From: Porpolomopsis calyptriformis | Lineage: Eukaryota > Basidiomycota > Agaricomycetes > Agaricales > Hygrophoraceae | DNA length: 64,000 nt | Assembly (NCBI GenBank): GCA_951640195.1 | Contig: OX621164.1 | Coordinates: forward strand, 2,151,098-2,215,097 | Direction: 5' to 3' | Shown: positions 21,328-32,976 of the stretch, in pieces | Position numbering within the stretch: the first letter of the stretch is position 1 | Layout of the letters: every line of letters begins with the position of its first letter | Notes under the pieces: model-generated | Told to the model about the DNA's origin: nothing | Seen by the model: only the letters and a program-made list of their open reading frames with translations | The model's database searches: none | Position numbers and translations under genes: made by a program

Positions 21328-23488
21328 TTATGCGGAGACTGAGACATCCTTAGCCACTTCAGGTGCTGCAGTCGCAACAGCGGCAAATGAAGGATGCTTA
21401 AGGGGTTGGGATTCGTGAGATACGTCAGATGTGATACCATTGGGATTGGGGTCCTATAGTGGAGCGTCAGCGGTCAAACGATATATAAGATAATTTGGAG
21501 TTACCTTGGTGGGACGCATGATATCAGCAGAGCCGCCGGGACTAGTGGACTCCTTCGTGCTATCCTTGCGGGGGGGAGGGGGTGCCTGCAACACTTGAGC
21601 TGCAGTTGGGCCCGAGTGAACATGGCCATTCATAAAGATACCGTTCAAGCCTGGGCTTTGCGACGGTGGAGTAGTAGATCCAGTGAGAACAGGAAATTCA
21701 TCCGCGTTAGGGACACGCTGCTTCACAGGGGCTTTTTTCTCTATGCGGGTGCCATTTGCAGTATGGTGGCCTTTTAGATTGTGAGAAAAGCGTCCACGGC
21801 TGCCAGGTTCAGTCGAGTGCGAACGACTAGATCCATCCGCGCCATTTATGGGGCGAGACTGAGAGTCCTGATCACTCATGAGGATAATTGATCCAATGAA
21901 AATGGTGTGAATACATACATCTCGTACTGTCAATCCCTCAAGTTTTTCTTCGATAGTTCTAAAACCATTGCCATTGACATGGCCGCCACGAGGTCGAAGA
22001 CCATTTCTTCCAGGGAAAGAGCCAGAAGGATGCGTGACAGAACCCTCTGTTAGTATGTGGGGGAAACGGCACTCGTCACTTTAACTACAAGTAAGAATGG
22101 AAGAGTTGAAAGTAGTGGATGAGCACGCACCCATTCTTGCATCTCCCCGATGGGTAGAAAAGGCAAGGAGGCTTACGCGCCCCGAAAGAACCCCTACGGG
22201 CGTTCCCACGTCGGTTGTGACCGGCATTCTCGCCGCGGTAAGTCGGACCAGTCCCTGAGCCATAGTTGTCTGGTTGAGAGCCCAGTGGTGGTGATTTCGG
22301 ACCACCGTTGACTTCACCATACGTCGGACGAGTATTCGGGACCTGAGGTGAGTATTGGGCCGCGGCTTCTTGACGAACAACGAAAGAGGCAGGGGGCGAA
22401 GTATTAGTATACAATGACTGTGGGGGAGATTGGGGGCCTGGAGGTGGCGGCTGGTGCTGAAGAGGCATCGAAAGAGGGATGGGGACCTGCCCTGCATGAG
22501 GATACGTGGACACGGGAGGCATGGGGCCATAAGGTGGGACGCCAGAGGGATTGAAATGAGGTGGAGGAGGCAACATTTCGGGACCCAGTCTGGCCTGCCC
22601 CATGGGCGAAGGGGTGTGGTGAACCGCGGACTGAGGAGAGGTGGGGGTCACATGCGGATGAAGACCATTTGGAGGATGCTGAAATGAGGGTGGAGGAATG
22701 GGATAATAATTAGGGGCATAAGTCTGAGCCACCATTGGATCATAAGGAGTGGGATACTGTGCGGGAGGGGGGAGTGGCCCTGGAAAATAAGGTCCCTGGG
22801 GATGAGCGAAGAGGCAAGATGCACCATAACGACATGCAGGGAAAAACCGGCAAGGGATAAGGCGAGCGACCTCGGGAGGGGGTAGGTTCGGTGGACCGCC
22901 CTGTACTTGGTGCTCACCCGCAGGGATCGGGGGCGGAGGGTAGTAGATGCCTCCATCGTGCATGTGAGGGATACCAGGATTGATTCCAGGATAATAAGCA
23001 TAGGGGATGGGTTGGGGTGCGTAGTAACGCTTTTCGGTATCTGGGAGATGATCATGCGCATACCCAGGTTCGTGATTGGGTAATTCGCTGGGTGCCATTT
23101 TGGTTGGTGCACGATGAAGCAAGTCCAAGATCGCGGGGTCTGATGTATACTGCTCTGGCAATGCCTGACTGGAGCCATGGGTAGGATCAGCACCTATAAA
23201 AGAGTTAGCGGACAAGAATGAAGTTGGAAAAAAAATCGTGCCTTTATCTAAAAGTGCTTTGACGATTTCAACGTGGCCATTCTTTATGGCCTCGATGAGA
23301 GGGGTGAGACCATTGAGATCTTCGAGAAAGAAAAGATGGGAGTGGTGGTTAACAAAATGCGAATGGAAGGAGAGAATGAGAGGAAAGAGACCTGTAATCT
23401 CGATATCGATACTAGAGGCATCCTTGAGCAATTCACGAACGGGTTCGAGATGGCCTTCGGAGCAAGCCTTCCAGAGAGCAGAGACCAT
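21328..23488 (-). CDS. Ankyrin-repeat and CCCH zinc-finger protein
   Basis: The start at 23488 gives MVSALWKACSEGHLEPVRELL, the first of two ankyrin-type repeats; the second is GLTPLIEAIKNGHVEIVKALLDKG. A long Pro/Tyr/Gly-rich middle follows. The first zinc finger is C-X5-C-X5-C-X3-H (CRFFPACRYGASCLFAH). The second, C-X7-C-X5-C-X3-H, is completed across a splice junction near 22135/22070 as CLFYPSGRCKNGDECRFPH. The C-terminus is Ser/Pro-rich with a basic patch (KKAPVKQRVPNADEFPVL). CCCH fingers usually bind AU-rich or poly(A) RNA, so a role in mRNA stability or translation is likely; that is inferred. The ankyrin introns and the last three exons were joined by frame continuity. Confidence 0.82.
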
Positions 23489-23612
23489 TTGATGAGGCGG
23501 ATGAGAACAGAGCGAAGGGGTGAGGAGATGAAGGGGATGACTGTGGACGAATTGAGGAGAAACCAGAAAAAGGAGTGAGCGATGACTTGGGCACGACCAG
23601 ATTTGGCGGGGG

Positions 23613-23669
23613 AAAAAAAAAAAAATTAAAAAGAAAATGAAAAAAAAAATGAAAAAAAAAAAAAAAAAA
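23613..23669. repeat. Interrupted poly(A)/poly(T) tract upstream of the ankyrin-CCCH gene
   Basis: Almost pure A on the plus strand, broken by a few T and G residues; it reads as poly(dT) 125-181 bp upstream of the minus-strand ATG at 23488. In fungi such tracts often exclude nucleosomes at promoters. The phenylalanine-rich open frame extending through it is not credited as coding. Confidence 0.6.
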
Positions 23670-23754
23670 TTTCGGCCGGGATTACATAATTCGTCCGCTA
23701 TCTCGGCAGAAATCACATTTTTTATTCACGTGTCAAGTGTTACATGTCACGCCA

Positions 23755-25343
23755 CTAGAGGATGCCCAACTTCTGCTTCAGTCTTCTGGCAGGTCCACCC
23801 GCTTTCTCGGGCAGTTCAAGCTCTCGGGATGGCGGAAGGGACTTGAGTGCAAATACCGTCTTTTCCACCTCTTTGCCTGTAGATCAATCAGTCACACTCA
23901 GTCGTCATGATCGCAGCTCCTTTGTTACCTTCGTACAGCACCTCGTAGATCTATCTCAATTTAGCTCTGAAATAAATGCCGCCCGTCGAGATCACTCACC
24001 GCTCTTGCAATGGGCGCAGCAACATCCAGTTCTTCAATGATGCTTCTCAACCCTTTCACCGTCGTCACTCCCTCCGCCACACTGCCGAGTGTCTCAATAA
24101 TCCTCTCCAATTTCTCTCCTTTCCCCAGCCGATACCCCACAGTGTAATTCCTACTCGTGGGCGAGCTACAGGTGAGAAAGAGATCGCCAACCCCTGCAAG
24201 ACCGAGGAACGTGAGCGGTGAACCGCCATACGCAGTTCCAATGCATGTCATCTCGGCCAACCCTCTGGTAATGATCACTGACATACTTTAATCAAGGCGG
24301 GGATGTTATTAAAGAAACCGTAACAGGCTCAACTCGCTCGGGTGTTGTTCTCGTAACCTAGACCATCAGACATGCCCGCAGCTATCGCGTACACGTTCTT
24401 CAGCGATCCGGCCAGCTCGAGTCCGATGGGGTCGCTCCCTGTGTAGCTTTTTTCCCCTTCAATTCCGTGACTATTCGGGATCGAAACGAGTTATTCACCA
24501 TCGGAACCACGGTTGATGAAATAAATCAGACGCTCTTGCCGCTTGTGAATCACAAAGGGAAGCAACGGAGACAGAAGTCGGTTGTCGTCGCACGACTGCA
24601 AAAGCATCAATTTGAAAATGGCTCAGTATCGGCACCGGTACCCACTTTCTTTGGCGAAAGAAGGCCCAGACTAATACGAAAAAAACTGCTTGAGTAGCAG
24701 AAAATCAAATGAAAGCAAACGTACTATAAAGCTTGCGGCTCGCGCCATTTTCGCACCACATGTATCAGCAATAATGTCCAAGGTCAGGGCATTAGTCCCA
24801 ATTTCTATGCCTTTGTTGACAAAAATGAGAAGGGGTAACCTGTCATCATCAATCCTCGGCCGCAGTCTAGTGAGAGTATCTCTGGAAAAAAGGAAATCAG
24901 CACAGAAGAACAACCGCATTCGCTACGGCAAACCTCAAACCCTGGGTTGGAATGGCGAATAGTAATACATCCATCTGTGTCAGGAACTCCTTTTCGGGTA
25001 GGTCGGGACCGATGGCTTTGATGTTAGGGGAAAAAACATGGTCGGTCAGGTACCGAAGGTTGCGATGATGCAAGTTGAAGTGCTCCACGAGACTTGCTTC
25101 GCGTGACCACATAAAGACATCATGCTTGGAATCACCGAGATGATCAGCCAGGCAGCTTCCGAAATTTCCGGCGCCAAAGACAAGAACTTTTGACCTCGCA
25201 GAACTTTCAAACATGGATGTATTTTTTGGCAGTCGAGTGTACTTTTGGCGAAGCAAACGAGAAGAAAGAATTGAACGAAAGAATGACACTTTACTTGAGG
25301 ACAGTCGAAGTCTAGCTGATATCTGTGGTCGGAAGAAAACCAT
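23755..25343 (-). CDS. GPD1: NAD-dependent glycerol-3-phosphate dehydrogenase
   Basis: Reduces dihydroxyacetone phosphate to glycerol-3-phosphate with NADH, feeding glycerol and lipid synthesis and redox balance. Motifs in order: the Rossmann [44 protein letters not shown] (across a junction near 24640), [34 protein letters not shown] with the catalytic Lys, and [22 protein letters not shown]. The last exons give [18 protein letters not shown] and end LKQKLGIL. The first in-frame ATG (25343) adds 43 residues rich in Arg and Ser with no acid, like a mitochondrial presequence; the second ATG (25214, MFESSARSK) gives a standard cytosolic start. Which is used is undecided. Divergent with SED5. 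Confidence 0.9.
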
Positions 25344-25382
25344 GCAGACGAGCAGTAGTAGAGTTTCCTTTTTCGCGTGTGT

Positions 25383-25388
25383 CACGTG
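25383..25388. promoter_or_regulatory. CACGTG E-box between GPD1 and SED5
   Basis: GTCACGTGC lies 40 bp upstream of the first GPD1 ATG and 124 bp upstream of the SED5 ATG. It is one of eight CACGTG sites in non-coding parts of this window. Confidence 0.4.
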
Positions 25389-25511
25389 CTAATTCGGTGC
25401 CGTTATGCCGATATTCACGCCGGATGCCGGCCGGATCATCGGCATCTTCCTTCCGCTCTCCACCTCATTGATTCCAGCCATTGGTTTTACCCATTGCTTT
25501 GTACACCTTTC

Positions 25512-26863
25512 ATGCCTATCCAGGATCGCACAAACGAGTTCAGAGCTTGCGTCGAGTCAATACGGACCAGATCTTCACTCCCACCAGAGGCAAAACAGCG
25601 GCTGATCCAGACCAATGGCAAAGTTGACAGTAAAAGCGAGTTTTCACGCATGGCGTCTGCCATAGGCAAGGATATTAGCAGCACAACGGTTAAGTTGGGA
25701 AAACTGGCACAACGTGAGTTGCTTATTGAAACAAATGCAGACCAAACTCATGTCGCCCCAGTCGCCAAGCGAAAAACCCTGTTTGATGATCGGCCAGTCG
25801 AAATTAGTGTGCGTCCAGCTACGCTTTTTATCTCCTTTCGCACACTATCAACTCTCTATAGGAACTCACCTTTATAATCAAGCAAGACATTGCCGGTATC
25901 AACAAGCAGATCGCTTCCCTCCAGTCATACCTAAAACAACGAAATGCGCAAGGAACCTCCAAGTCCTTGGAAGGAAGGCAAATTGAAGAACACAATCATA
26001 ATGTCGTCATGTTGCTGCAAAGCAAACTGGCTACGACCAGTATAAGCTTCAAGGATGTCCTGGAAGTCCGAACTCAGGTAACAGGCACGATATTTGTGCT
26101 TGCCCCTTTGAACGCTCATCCATTCTTTTAAACGCCAGAACATGAAGGAATCCAAGGATCGAACTGAACAATTCATGCACTCAACGGCGTCAGCCGCTAA
26201 CCAAGCCCCCTCAAGTCAGTGTGACCCTTTATTTGCAACCTGTCTGCCTTATTGACAACATACATGAAAAAGATTCACTCCTTTTCAACAACCAATCCCG
26301 GCAAGACCCCATGGGTGATGGCAGTCCAAGTCGCTTCAATACCAAGGGTAAGGGGCGTGCCCCTCCAAACGGGGATGTCTTGGCTCTCGACCTCGGTTCG
26401 GCAGAAGAGGGCGTAGGGTCTCAGAGTGGGGGTGGTGCGTTTATGCAGATGCAGCTGGTCGAGCAGCAGGTAAGATCTGTGACGAACGCTCTCGGCCATA
26501 AGCACTTACATTATATTAAACCATAGGACAGTTACATTCAAGCTCGCTCGACCGCCATAGAATCCATAGAATCAACCATTGCCGAACTTGGACAGATTTT
26601 CACGCAATTGGCAAATATGGTCGCGGAGCAGCGAGAAACCGTACAACGCATCGATGCAGATACTCTGGATATAGCCTCAAACGTCAGTGGTGCTCAAAGG
26701 GAACTGCTCAAGTACTATACTAGCATATCGAGCAATAGATGGCTAATGCTCAAGGTGTTTGGGGTGTTGATTGTATTTGTGAGTAAAATTTTGTGTTCTA
26801 GCTGACTGTCATTGACTGGTGACATCCGGATAGTTTCTGGTATTTATTCTCGTTTCGGGTTGA
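25512..26863 (+). CDS. SED5: Syntaxin-5 type t-SNARE of the early Golgi
   Basis: A Qa-SNARE required for ER-to-Golgi and intra-Golgi fusion. The start at 25512 gives MPIQDRTNEF, matching the N-peptide of Sed5 (DRTSEF) that binds the SM protein Sly1. Next come the Habc region (FIIKQDIAGINKQIASLQSYL, SKLATTSISFKDVLEVRTQ, MKESKDRTEQF), a Ser/Gly linker, and the SNARE motif ARSTAIESIESTIAELGQIF to VQRIDADTLDIASNV with the central Gln (ELGQIF). The C-terminal membrane anchor is split by an intron: LMLKVFGVLIVF joins FLVFILVSG and stop. About five short introns. The promoter, shared with GPD1, is only 168 bp and contains a CACGTG. Confidence 0.93.
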
Positions 26864-26987
26864 TCGTGCACGACTCGCTGGCGGTTGTGCATATATTTAT
26901 CGGACAATGCACTCTTAGCATACATATGGCCTGTTTAATGATAATTGGTCGCTGCAGTAGACATATACCCTTCAATGCAGATGGATA

Positions 26988-28088
26988 TCAACCAAGGGGA
27001 ATGGCATTCACCCCTGTGCCCCATTCTTGAGTGGTTTTTTTCTTGGAGCGTTTCTTCGCATGTTTGACACCTCCACGGTGTACGGTTCCATCCTCTGCGT
27101 CATCAGTCGTCCAAGTTCGTTTCGTTGTAGGAGTTTTTCCAACCCCGGACGTCGCCGAGTACCGCTCAGATCGTTCGGGAAGTTGGGTTTGGTGAGAAAT
27201 GTCAGCGACAGAGGCTTGCTTTTTCTGTAGATAATGAAAAAGATATCCTCTGGATCTGAGTAGAAATTTTACTGACCCGTTGATCCAGCAACCCACGATT
27301 CCTCTTTTGCAGTTTAGCCAGACGAGTCTCGCTCTTCCCACCGCCACCGGCCGTAAGCTCAACGTTGATCTTGCGTCCGTCCAGGTCGGATTGGTGCAGC
27401 TTCAAGGCCTGTTGAAGCGCATTGCGATGGCTGAATTCGAGGAAGGCGCAGCCTTTCGACTTGTTCACGGGTTTGCTCGGGGCGGCTGATTTGGACGTGA
27501 GGAGGCGGATGGTGGGAGGCGGATCTGGTGAACAACCAAATATGTATGGAGATCGGTGCCGTAGGAGACTGCTCACCACATGCAGCAAAGTGTCGCTTTA
27601 TTGCTTCCGATGATGTCGAATATTTCAGGTTACCTGGTCGGTTCGGTTCGGTTATCGTGAATCGAGAGAGAGGATAAGGTCGGGGAGTACACACCGACGA
27701 ACAAGATGAACCGTGATTTTGCTTTTGGTTTCAGGGGAGCCTCGTTCTTCTCGGCCCAAGTCTCCGTCTTCCTCTCCTTCGAATTGGGATTCTCCTCATC
27801 ATCATCCGCAGTTTCCACCACAGTTTCCCTCTTTCTTTTCTTCTCTTTTTGGTCCGGCCTTTCTGTGTCTTCCTGGTCTTTCCGCTTACTCCTGGGTTTC
27901 TCCTTGGCCACAACTTGCGTATCCAACGCTGACATTTGCCGATCAGAATTTTGGGAGCCAGCCGTAGCTTGGTCGTCCATGGAACCGGCGCCCTCTTCTT
28001 CAAGAGCCTGTTTGGCATGTCTTGGCTTTCGTATTCGGAATGCGAGCGACTTTTTCTGTTTTTTGGTTAGCCTTTCCGTGATAACCAT
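26988..28088 (-). CDS. NOP6: RRM-containing ribosome-biogenesis factor, Nop6-like
   Basis: The start at 28088 (MVITERLTKKQKKSLAFR) leads into a Lys/Glu-rich segment. A single RRM follows: RNP2-like FILFVGNLKYSTSSEAIKRHFAAC, then RLLTSKSAAPSKPVNKSKGCAFLEFSH (RNP1) and LDGRKINVELTAGGGGKSE. The tail is basic (GGVKHAKKRSKKKTTQEWG). The RRM followed by the GGGGKS segment and NRGLL helix is the Nop6 pattern; yeast Nop6 binds the 5' ETS region in the 90S pre-ribosome in the nucleolus. Three exons are joined near 27650 and 27540, and again near 27280-27220. Convergent with SED5 (124 bp) and divergent with the secreted protein (116 bp). Confidence 0.75.
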
Positions 28089-28204
28089 GCGGCAATAAGT
28101 GGTTGTGTACACTTGTTTATTTCTAAGCTTGCTGTACCGATCTTGCTCCACCAGCCAGATGTATAAAAATCACACATCCCCGGGATGTCGACTAAAGAAT
28201 CACC

Positions 28205-28594
28205 ATGAAGCTATTCCCACTCATCATCAGTGTCGCCGTTGCATCCTCTGCTTTAGCCCAATCGGTCTTCATCGGTGCTCCATCCCCTGGTCAAACCATC
28301 AAAGCTGGTAAACATTTCACAGTCGATGTACAACGACCGGCATGTTCAGTTTCTCTTCCTTTAACATTCTTATTCATGTGGAATAACAGGACACCTTGAC
28401 ATCCTCAGAGGAAATAGCCATCATCATCGGCCTCCAGTCATGCCCATCAGAGGGATGCCTGGAAGAATTTCTTGGTTCTATCCTCTACAAGGGTCCATAT
28501 CCTTTAGTCTAAAATATTTATATTCTCATTTCTCGCTTAGGCTAGTGAATATCCCATGTTGGAGATCAAGAACGTGACTGTCGAGGTCGTTTAG
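28205..28594 (+). CDS. Small secreted protein, about 100 aa
   Basis: The start MKLFPLIISVAVASSALAQ is a clean signal peptide with a likely cut after ALA. The mature part reads SVFIGAPSPGQTIKAGKHFTVDVQRP, then after an intron TLTSSEEIAIIIGLQSCPSEGCLEEFLG, and a last exon with YPMLEIKNVTVEVV. Two Cys residues (SCPSEGC) may pair. This beta-sandwich-like pattern (SPGQTIKAG then VGL, then NVTV) is seen in short secreted proteins of basidiomycetes; no function is known to me. The second intron would be only about 34 bp, at the lower limit, so the C-terminal join is uncertain. Confidence 0.65.
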
Positions 28595-28696
28595 TGTTAC
28601 TCTGTCTAGTTGCAGACAATCTGAATTAATTAAGTGCTGATAAGTAGTAAGACCGATATCTAGATCGATTACGTATTAACCCAACTACTTAATCTA

Positions 28697-30780
28697 ATGG
28701 CTTATTCTTTACCAATGACTCACCACTGGAGAGAGCGCCTGGCTGAAAAGAAACGGAGACGGTTTGAAGCTATCCCTGACGAATGGCTCATCTCTCATCC
28801 AGATGGCCTCCTCGACGTCATCCCTTTTCTAGACAACTCCAGCTTGCTCTCCAAAACCGAGTTGGAGATCACAAACACTCTCGCAGACGACTTGTTAGAG
28901 AAATTAGCGCTCGGTACTTGGTCCTCTCTGCAAGTGACCGTGGCCTTTTACAAGAGAGCAATAGTTGCAGATCAATTGGCAAGTTCATTACATCCACCTT
29001 CCAGTCCACCCACCTCTAATCATTGCATTCTAGACCAATTGTCTAACCGAAATCTTCATCGACCGTGCCCGCGCTCGTGCCATCGAGCTCGATGAGCATC
29101 TCGCCAGAACAGGGAAGCCCCTGGGACCCTTACATGGCCTTCCCGTGTCTCTGAAGGATCAGATATCCATCAAGGGCCTAGAGACAACCATGGGTATAAT
29201 ATATACTGTATTACCTATCGCACATCACACTGAAATAGCCGCAGGCTACATTTCTTACATAGGCGCTTTCGCGGAACAAAATGCCGCCATAGTGGACATT
29301 CTATATGAGGCTGGTGCCGTACCATTTGTGAAGACAAACATCCCACAGACTCTCATGGTAATGTACACGTCTTGAATCTATCACCCCCAAAGTTCACACA
29401 ATTACAGTGGCCCGAGACTTACAACCTCATCTTCGGGCGAACTTCCAATCCATACAATCGTTCTCTCACTTCTGGTGGTTCTTCCGGCGGAGAGGGGGCT
29501 TTGATTGCCCTCAAAGGATCTCCCTTAGGGGTAGGATCTGATGTCGGCGGTTCCATACGAATCCCTGCAGCATTCTGTGGGCTATACGGCCTGAGGCCAT
29601 CCTACTGCCGAATACCCTACGAAGGCGTCATGAACTCACTTGATGGTCAAGACTCTGTCCAATCAGTCCTCGGACCAATGTCTCGCAGCCTGGGCGGCGT
29701 GAAAGCCTTCATGCAGGCTGTAATAAACAGCAAGCCTTGGCTCAAGGATCCTTTGGCTGTGCGGAAGAAATGGGATGCCGATGCATATAACCTCGTCGAC
29801 CATGGAAACGGGAAATCCCTCTGGTTTGCAATCATGTGGGATGACCGCAATGTGGTCCCCCATCCTCCCATTCTCAGGGCCCTGGAAATAACAAAGAAGG
29901 CGCTGCTTGCTGCCGGCCATAATGGTGAGAGGCGTATCCGCTCTCATCTCAAAATTTAACCCCTTGTATCATCAATAGTTGTCGACTGGACCCCCCTCAA
30001 ACACCAAGACATCAATCATACCCTCGTGAGCATCGTTTCTCTCCGACCTTGTTTGAGGTTTTAACGGCTCTAATATCTTTAGTTTAAAATCTGGTCTGCT
30101 GGTGCAGCTGAAGATTATAAAGCGACCACTGCCTCCACGGGTGAACCTGTCATTGCCACCATGGCGCCCGAAACAAAGACCACAGCACAGTCTGAAGCCG
30201 GCTTTCGACCTGATGAATCTAAAACTTCTGCCTACCAACTCTGGCAACTTCACAAACAGAAGAGAGAATTGCGGAAGGAGTATCTCGACCACTGGGAAAA
30301 GACCGTTCAAATCACAAAGAGCGGCAGACCGGTAGACGCTATAATTGCACCCGTCGCTCCTTACGCTGCCCCTCCACATGGCATGAATGAGTGCGTTTGC
30401 CCTAGGGCACACTATTTTTTCTCTGTGTGATTATAATACACAGGAACGTGGACTATACTATGATTTGGAATGCCCTCGACTACCCGGCGGCCACGATCCC
30501 AGTCTCTAAAGTTGATCCGAGGCTTGATGTCAAAAGACCAGCTCACAACTTCTTGAACACATCCGATCAAAAGAATTACAACTTTTGTGAGCTCCACAAT
30601 CACAGGATTCAAGCGCCCCGCTGACTAACGAACATCTTAGATGATCCTTCTACATTTGAAAACGCCCCTGTCTCGATACAGGTTATAGGGCGTACCCTAG
30701 AAGAGGAGGCAGTGATCGCCATGTCTGAGATTGTTGACGCCGCGGTCAAAAGCTTCAAGTTGGAAAAAGCAAATCTATAG
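28697..30780 (+). CDS. Amidase-signature hydrolase (acetamidase / fatty-acid-amide type)
   Basis: A member of the amidase signature family, which cleaves carboxamides with a Ser-cisSer-Lys triad. The start MAYSLPMTHHWRERLAEKKRRR fits fungal amidases. The Lys is in GLPVSLKDQ; the cis-Ser is in TSGGSSGGEGALIALKGS; the nucleophile Ser is in GSDVGGSIRIPAAFCG. Later conserved parts are LGPMSRSLGGVKAFM, VDAIIAPVAPYAAPPHG and YTMIWNALDYPAATIPV. The introns are short, and the last exon ends ...SFKLEKANL. All motifs are present, so it should be active. The substrate (acetamide, fatty amide or other) cannot be told. No signal peptide. Confidence 0.9.
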
Positions 30781-31261
30781 AAACTTTAAATATCCAATTC
30801 TCTGTACTCGTTTTTTTTTTTTGCTGAACAGCTTCCGGGCTGCGACAAGAATTATAACTTGAAATATTATCACTCCAGTGATAGGGGGAGTGACGCGATC
30901 GGGATGATTGGTCGAGCATTGGGTATAGCGATATACAAGTTCTGTCAGTTAGTGTCTTGTTTCAAACCAGGCGATGAGCGATGGTGATTAGCTATTGTAT
31001 TGCTTCGAACCTTGGAGGTAAAACTGTGGTTAATAGGCTGGAGATTAAAACTCGGGCCAGCGCCCACTACAGGCATGGAACGCAAACCGATAGCAATATA
31101 CATCCGCGAAAGCCGTAAAGCATTGGTAAACATATTGGGTCAACAATCCAGAGCGGAGGAGCATCGATCACAGTTCGAAGAGATGTCACCGACAAGTGAT
31201 TGAAACACGATTCCTCGCCGAGCGGAGCCAGAACGAAGCCGACCTCAAGCCGCAGACATTA
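30781..31261. other. Convergent intergenic region amidase / Ser-Pro-rich gene
   Basis: No gene is supported in these 481 bp. Small open frames at 30945-31203 have no domain features and cover each other. A T-run at about 30811-30822 lies just past the amidase stop. Confidence 0.5.
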
Positions 31262-32746
31262 TCAATCTATGCTGAGATCTCCCACAGCTTCCCCAGCTCC
31301 CTCGACCTCTTTCTCCTCCTCCTCGTTTCGCCTGATACTCGCTCTCCGGAGAGGTCTCGATATGGGGCTAGCCAACGATATTGCCCCCCGCAATGTTGGG
31401 CTCGATGAGATGACGAGTGGGCGGGTTAATGTGAGGCCTGAAGTTGGATAGGAGCCACATATTGATGGCGAGGATGCGGCTGAACTGGCGGTAGACTTGG
31501 GTATGGTTATCGGGATGGGCTTGGGGACCCTGGAAGGACCGTTTTGTGTACGGCCAGGTATGATCGGGGAAATGAGGTGGTCTCGAGGTGAAACGGCACG
31601 ACGCTTCGAAGCGGATGGATATGGATCATATCGATCATCAACTGACGTAAGTTGGGTCATGCTTAGACCAAAGGACATGACTAAAGAATCTAGAATAACT
31701 CACGTTTGCGCTTATTAGTACGTGCCGCACTTGAGGTCGATGGCGGTGTGTATCGCCATTGTGATAAGGGCGTCACCGTGGGAGAACCACTTAACTGATT
31801 GATGCAAAAAATCATAATAAGCTCATGTCCACCCAGGTAGTGAAGAGCTGACCATGTCCACGTCCATGGAGACACTAGAAACGCCAGGACTTTCCGACCA
31901 CGATGTGGCTAAATCGTCTCCGTTTGTACTGGGAGCTGGGGTGCGCGGTTTTCCGATACGAATAGGCTCAGTCGCGGAAGGTTGGAAGGCAAAGAGCTGT
32001 TCCTCTTCATAGGAATCGTCACTTGACGTCTCTTCTCGTTGAAAATCGTCTTGGACGGCCTCTTCAGGATACCGGCCACGATCTGAGGGACCCCGGGGGC
32101 TGCCCACTTGCATAGGTAATCCTGACTGAGATGTAACTAGACGTTGGAATGCGGCTTCAGATTGGACTTCGTTTTCTGTTATGCGGGATTCGGCAAGAAT
32201 ATTGAGTATACGGGGCGTTCGGAGCTATGGTATTCTCAATTAGATATTGGTGATGGCCATGCACGAAAAAAAATATACCGGGACAGATAGGCGACGGGCG
32301 GTGCGGAAAGGTAGATCTACCATGTCCATATTGCTTGACGACAATTTGCGCGGGGGAGTTGAGAATGGGAATGAAGGCATCTTCGCTGTCTCCTTCTCGT
32401 TGTCCTCGCTGGACTCGGGCGGTGTGAGATCTTGTGAACTACTCGATGGCGAGCTAATCGTGAACATCCCTTCCTTGTGACACTCTGAGGATTCTTCCAT
32501 GACTGCATCGTGACGCTTACGTCGCTTCTGACTGGGGTAAATGGTGGGCGAAGCTGCTAGAGGACTGACAAGCCTGGCTTCTGTGAGGTAGCCTGCTTTC
32601 GGAATCAAGATGCTCGGACGGCGAAATCGGGGTAAAACAGCGACTGTTTCACCGGTTAATGTTGGGTCAGCGTTTGAAGAAGATTTAGGTAATGCGAATT
32701 CCGAGGAAGAGGCCGGTAGTGACGGCCGAGAAGGTGCTTTAGGCAT
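31262..32746 (-). CDS. Ser/Pro-rich, probably nuclear protein of unknown function
   Basis: Four exons. Exon 1 starts at the ATG 32746 (MPKAPSRPSLPASSSEFALP) and includes LPRFRRPSILIPKAGYLTEARLVSPL and a basic patch SQKRRKRHD. Exon 2 begins LRTPRILNILAESRITENEVQSEAAFQ and is acidic later (SSDDSYEEEQLFAF). Exon 3 gives LSGSPTVTPLSQWRYTPP and a basic end. Exon 4 gives DDRYDPYPSASKRRAVSPR. Many SP/TP sites and two KR-rich patches suggest a phosphorylated nuclear regulator. No DNA-binding or enzymatic domain is visible, and I do not recognise a family. The start codon sits 230 bp from the divergent RRB1 start. Confidence 0.7.
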
Positions 32747-32954
32747 GGGTGAGATTGGCAAAGTGTTAGTTCAAGTGCATAAACGTCGATTTGCAGGAAA
32801 AGCAAGGCTGCTTGCGGGATTCCAAGCAGTTGGCAGAGGTTTAACACAAGTTTCGTTGCTGCAGACAGAGGAACAGGGAAGAGTTGTGCGTTCAACCAAG
32901 CCTTCATTCTGCCACCGTGATGTGTGACATGTGACATTCGAGCATACCAAAGCT

Positions 32955-32960
32955 CACGTG
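32955..32960. promoter_or_regulatory. CACGTG E-box immediately upstream of RRB1
   Basis: GCTCACGTGACG ends 17 bp before the RRB1 ATG (32977) and also lies between RRB1 and the divergent Ser/Pro-rich gene. Confidence 0.4.
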
Positions 32961-32976
32961 ACGAGTAAGCTTCTTA

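Noticed and set aside
20976..21440. Minus-strand open frame of 154 aa between ADE5,7 and the ankyrin-CCCH gene
   Set aside because: It is low-complexity, lies in the 3' region of both genes, and partly overlaps the last true exon in a different frame.
22648..23193. A 181-aa minus-strand open frame beside the ankyrin-CCCH gene
   Set aside because: It is an alternative frame of the Pro/Tyr-rich exon and contains none of the zinc-finger or ankyrin motifs.
23489..23716. An N-terminal extension of the ankyrin-CCCH protein through a Phe-rich stretch
   Set aside because: It is the translation of an interrupted poly(T) tract; the ATG at 23488 starts directly with an ankyrin repeat.
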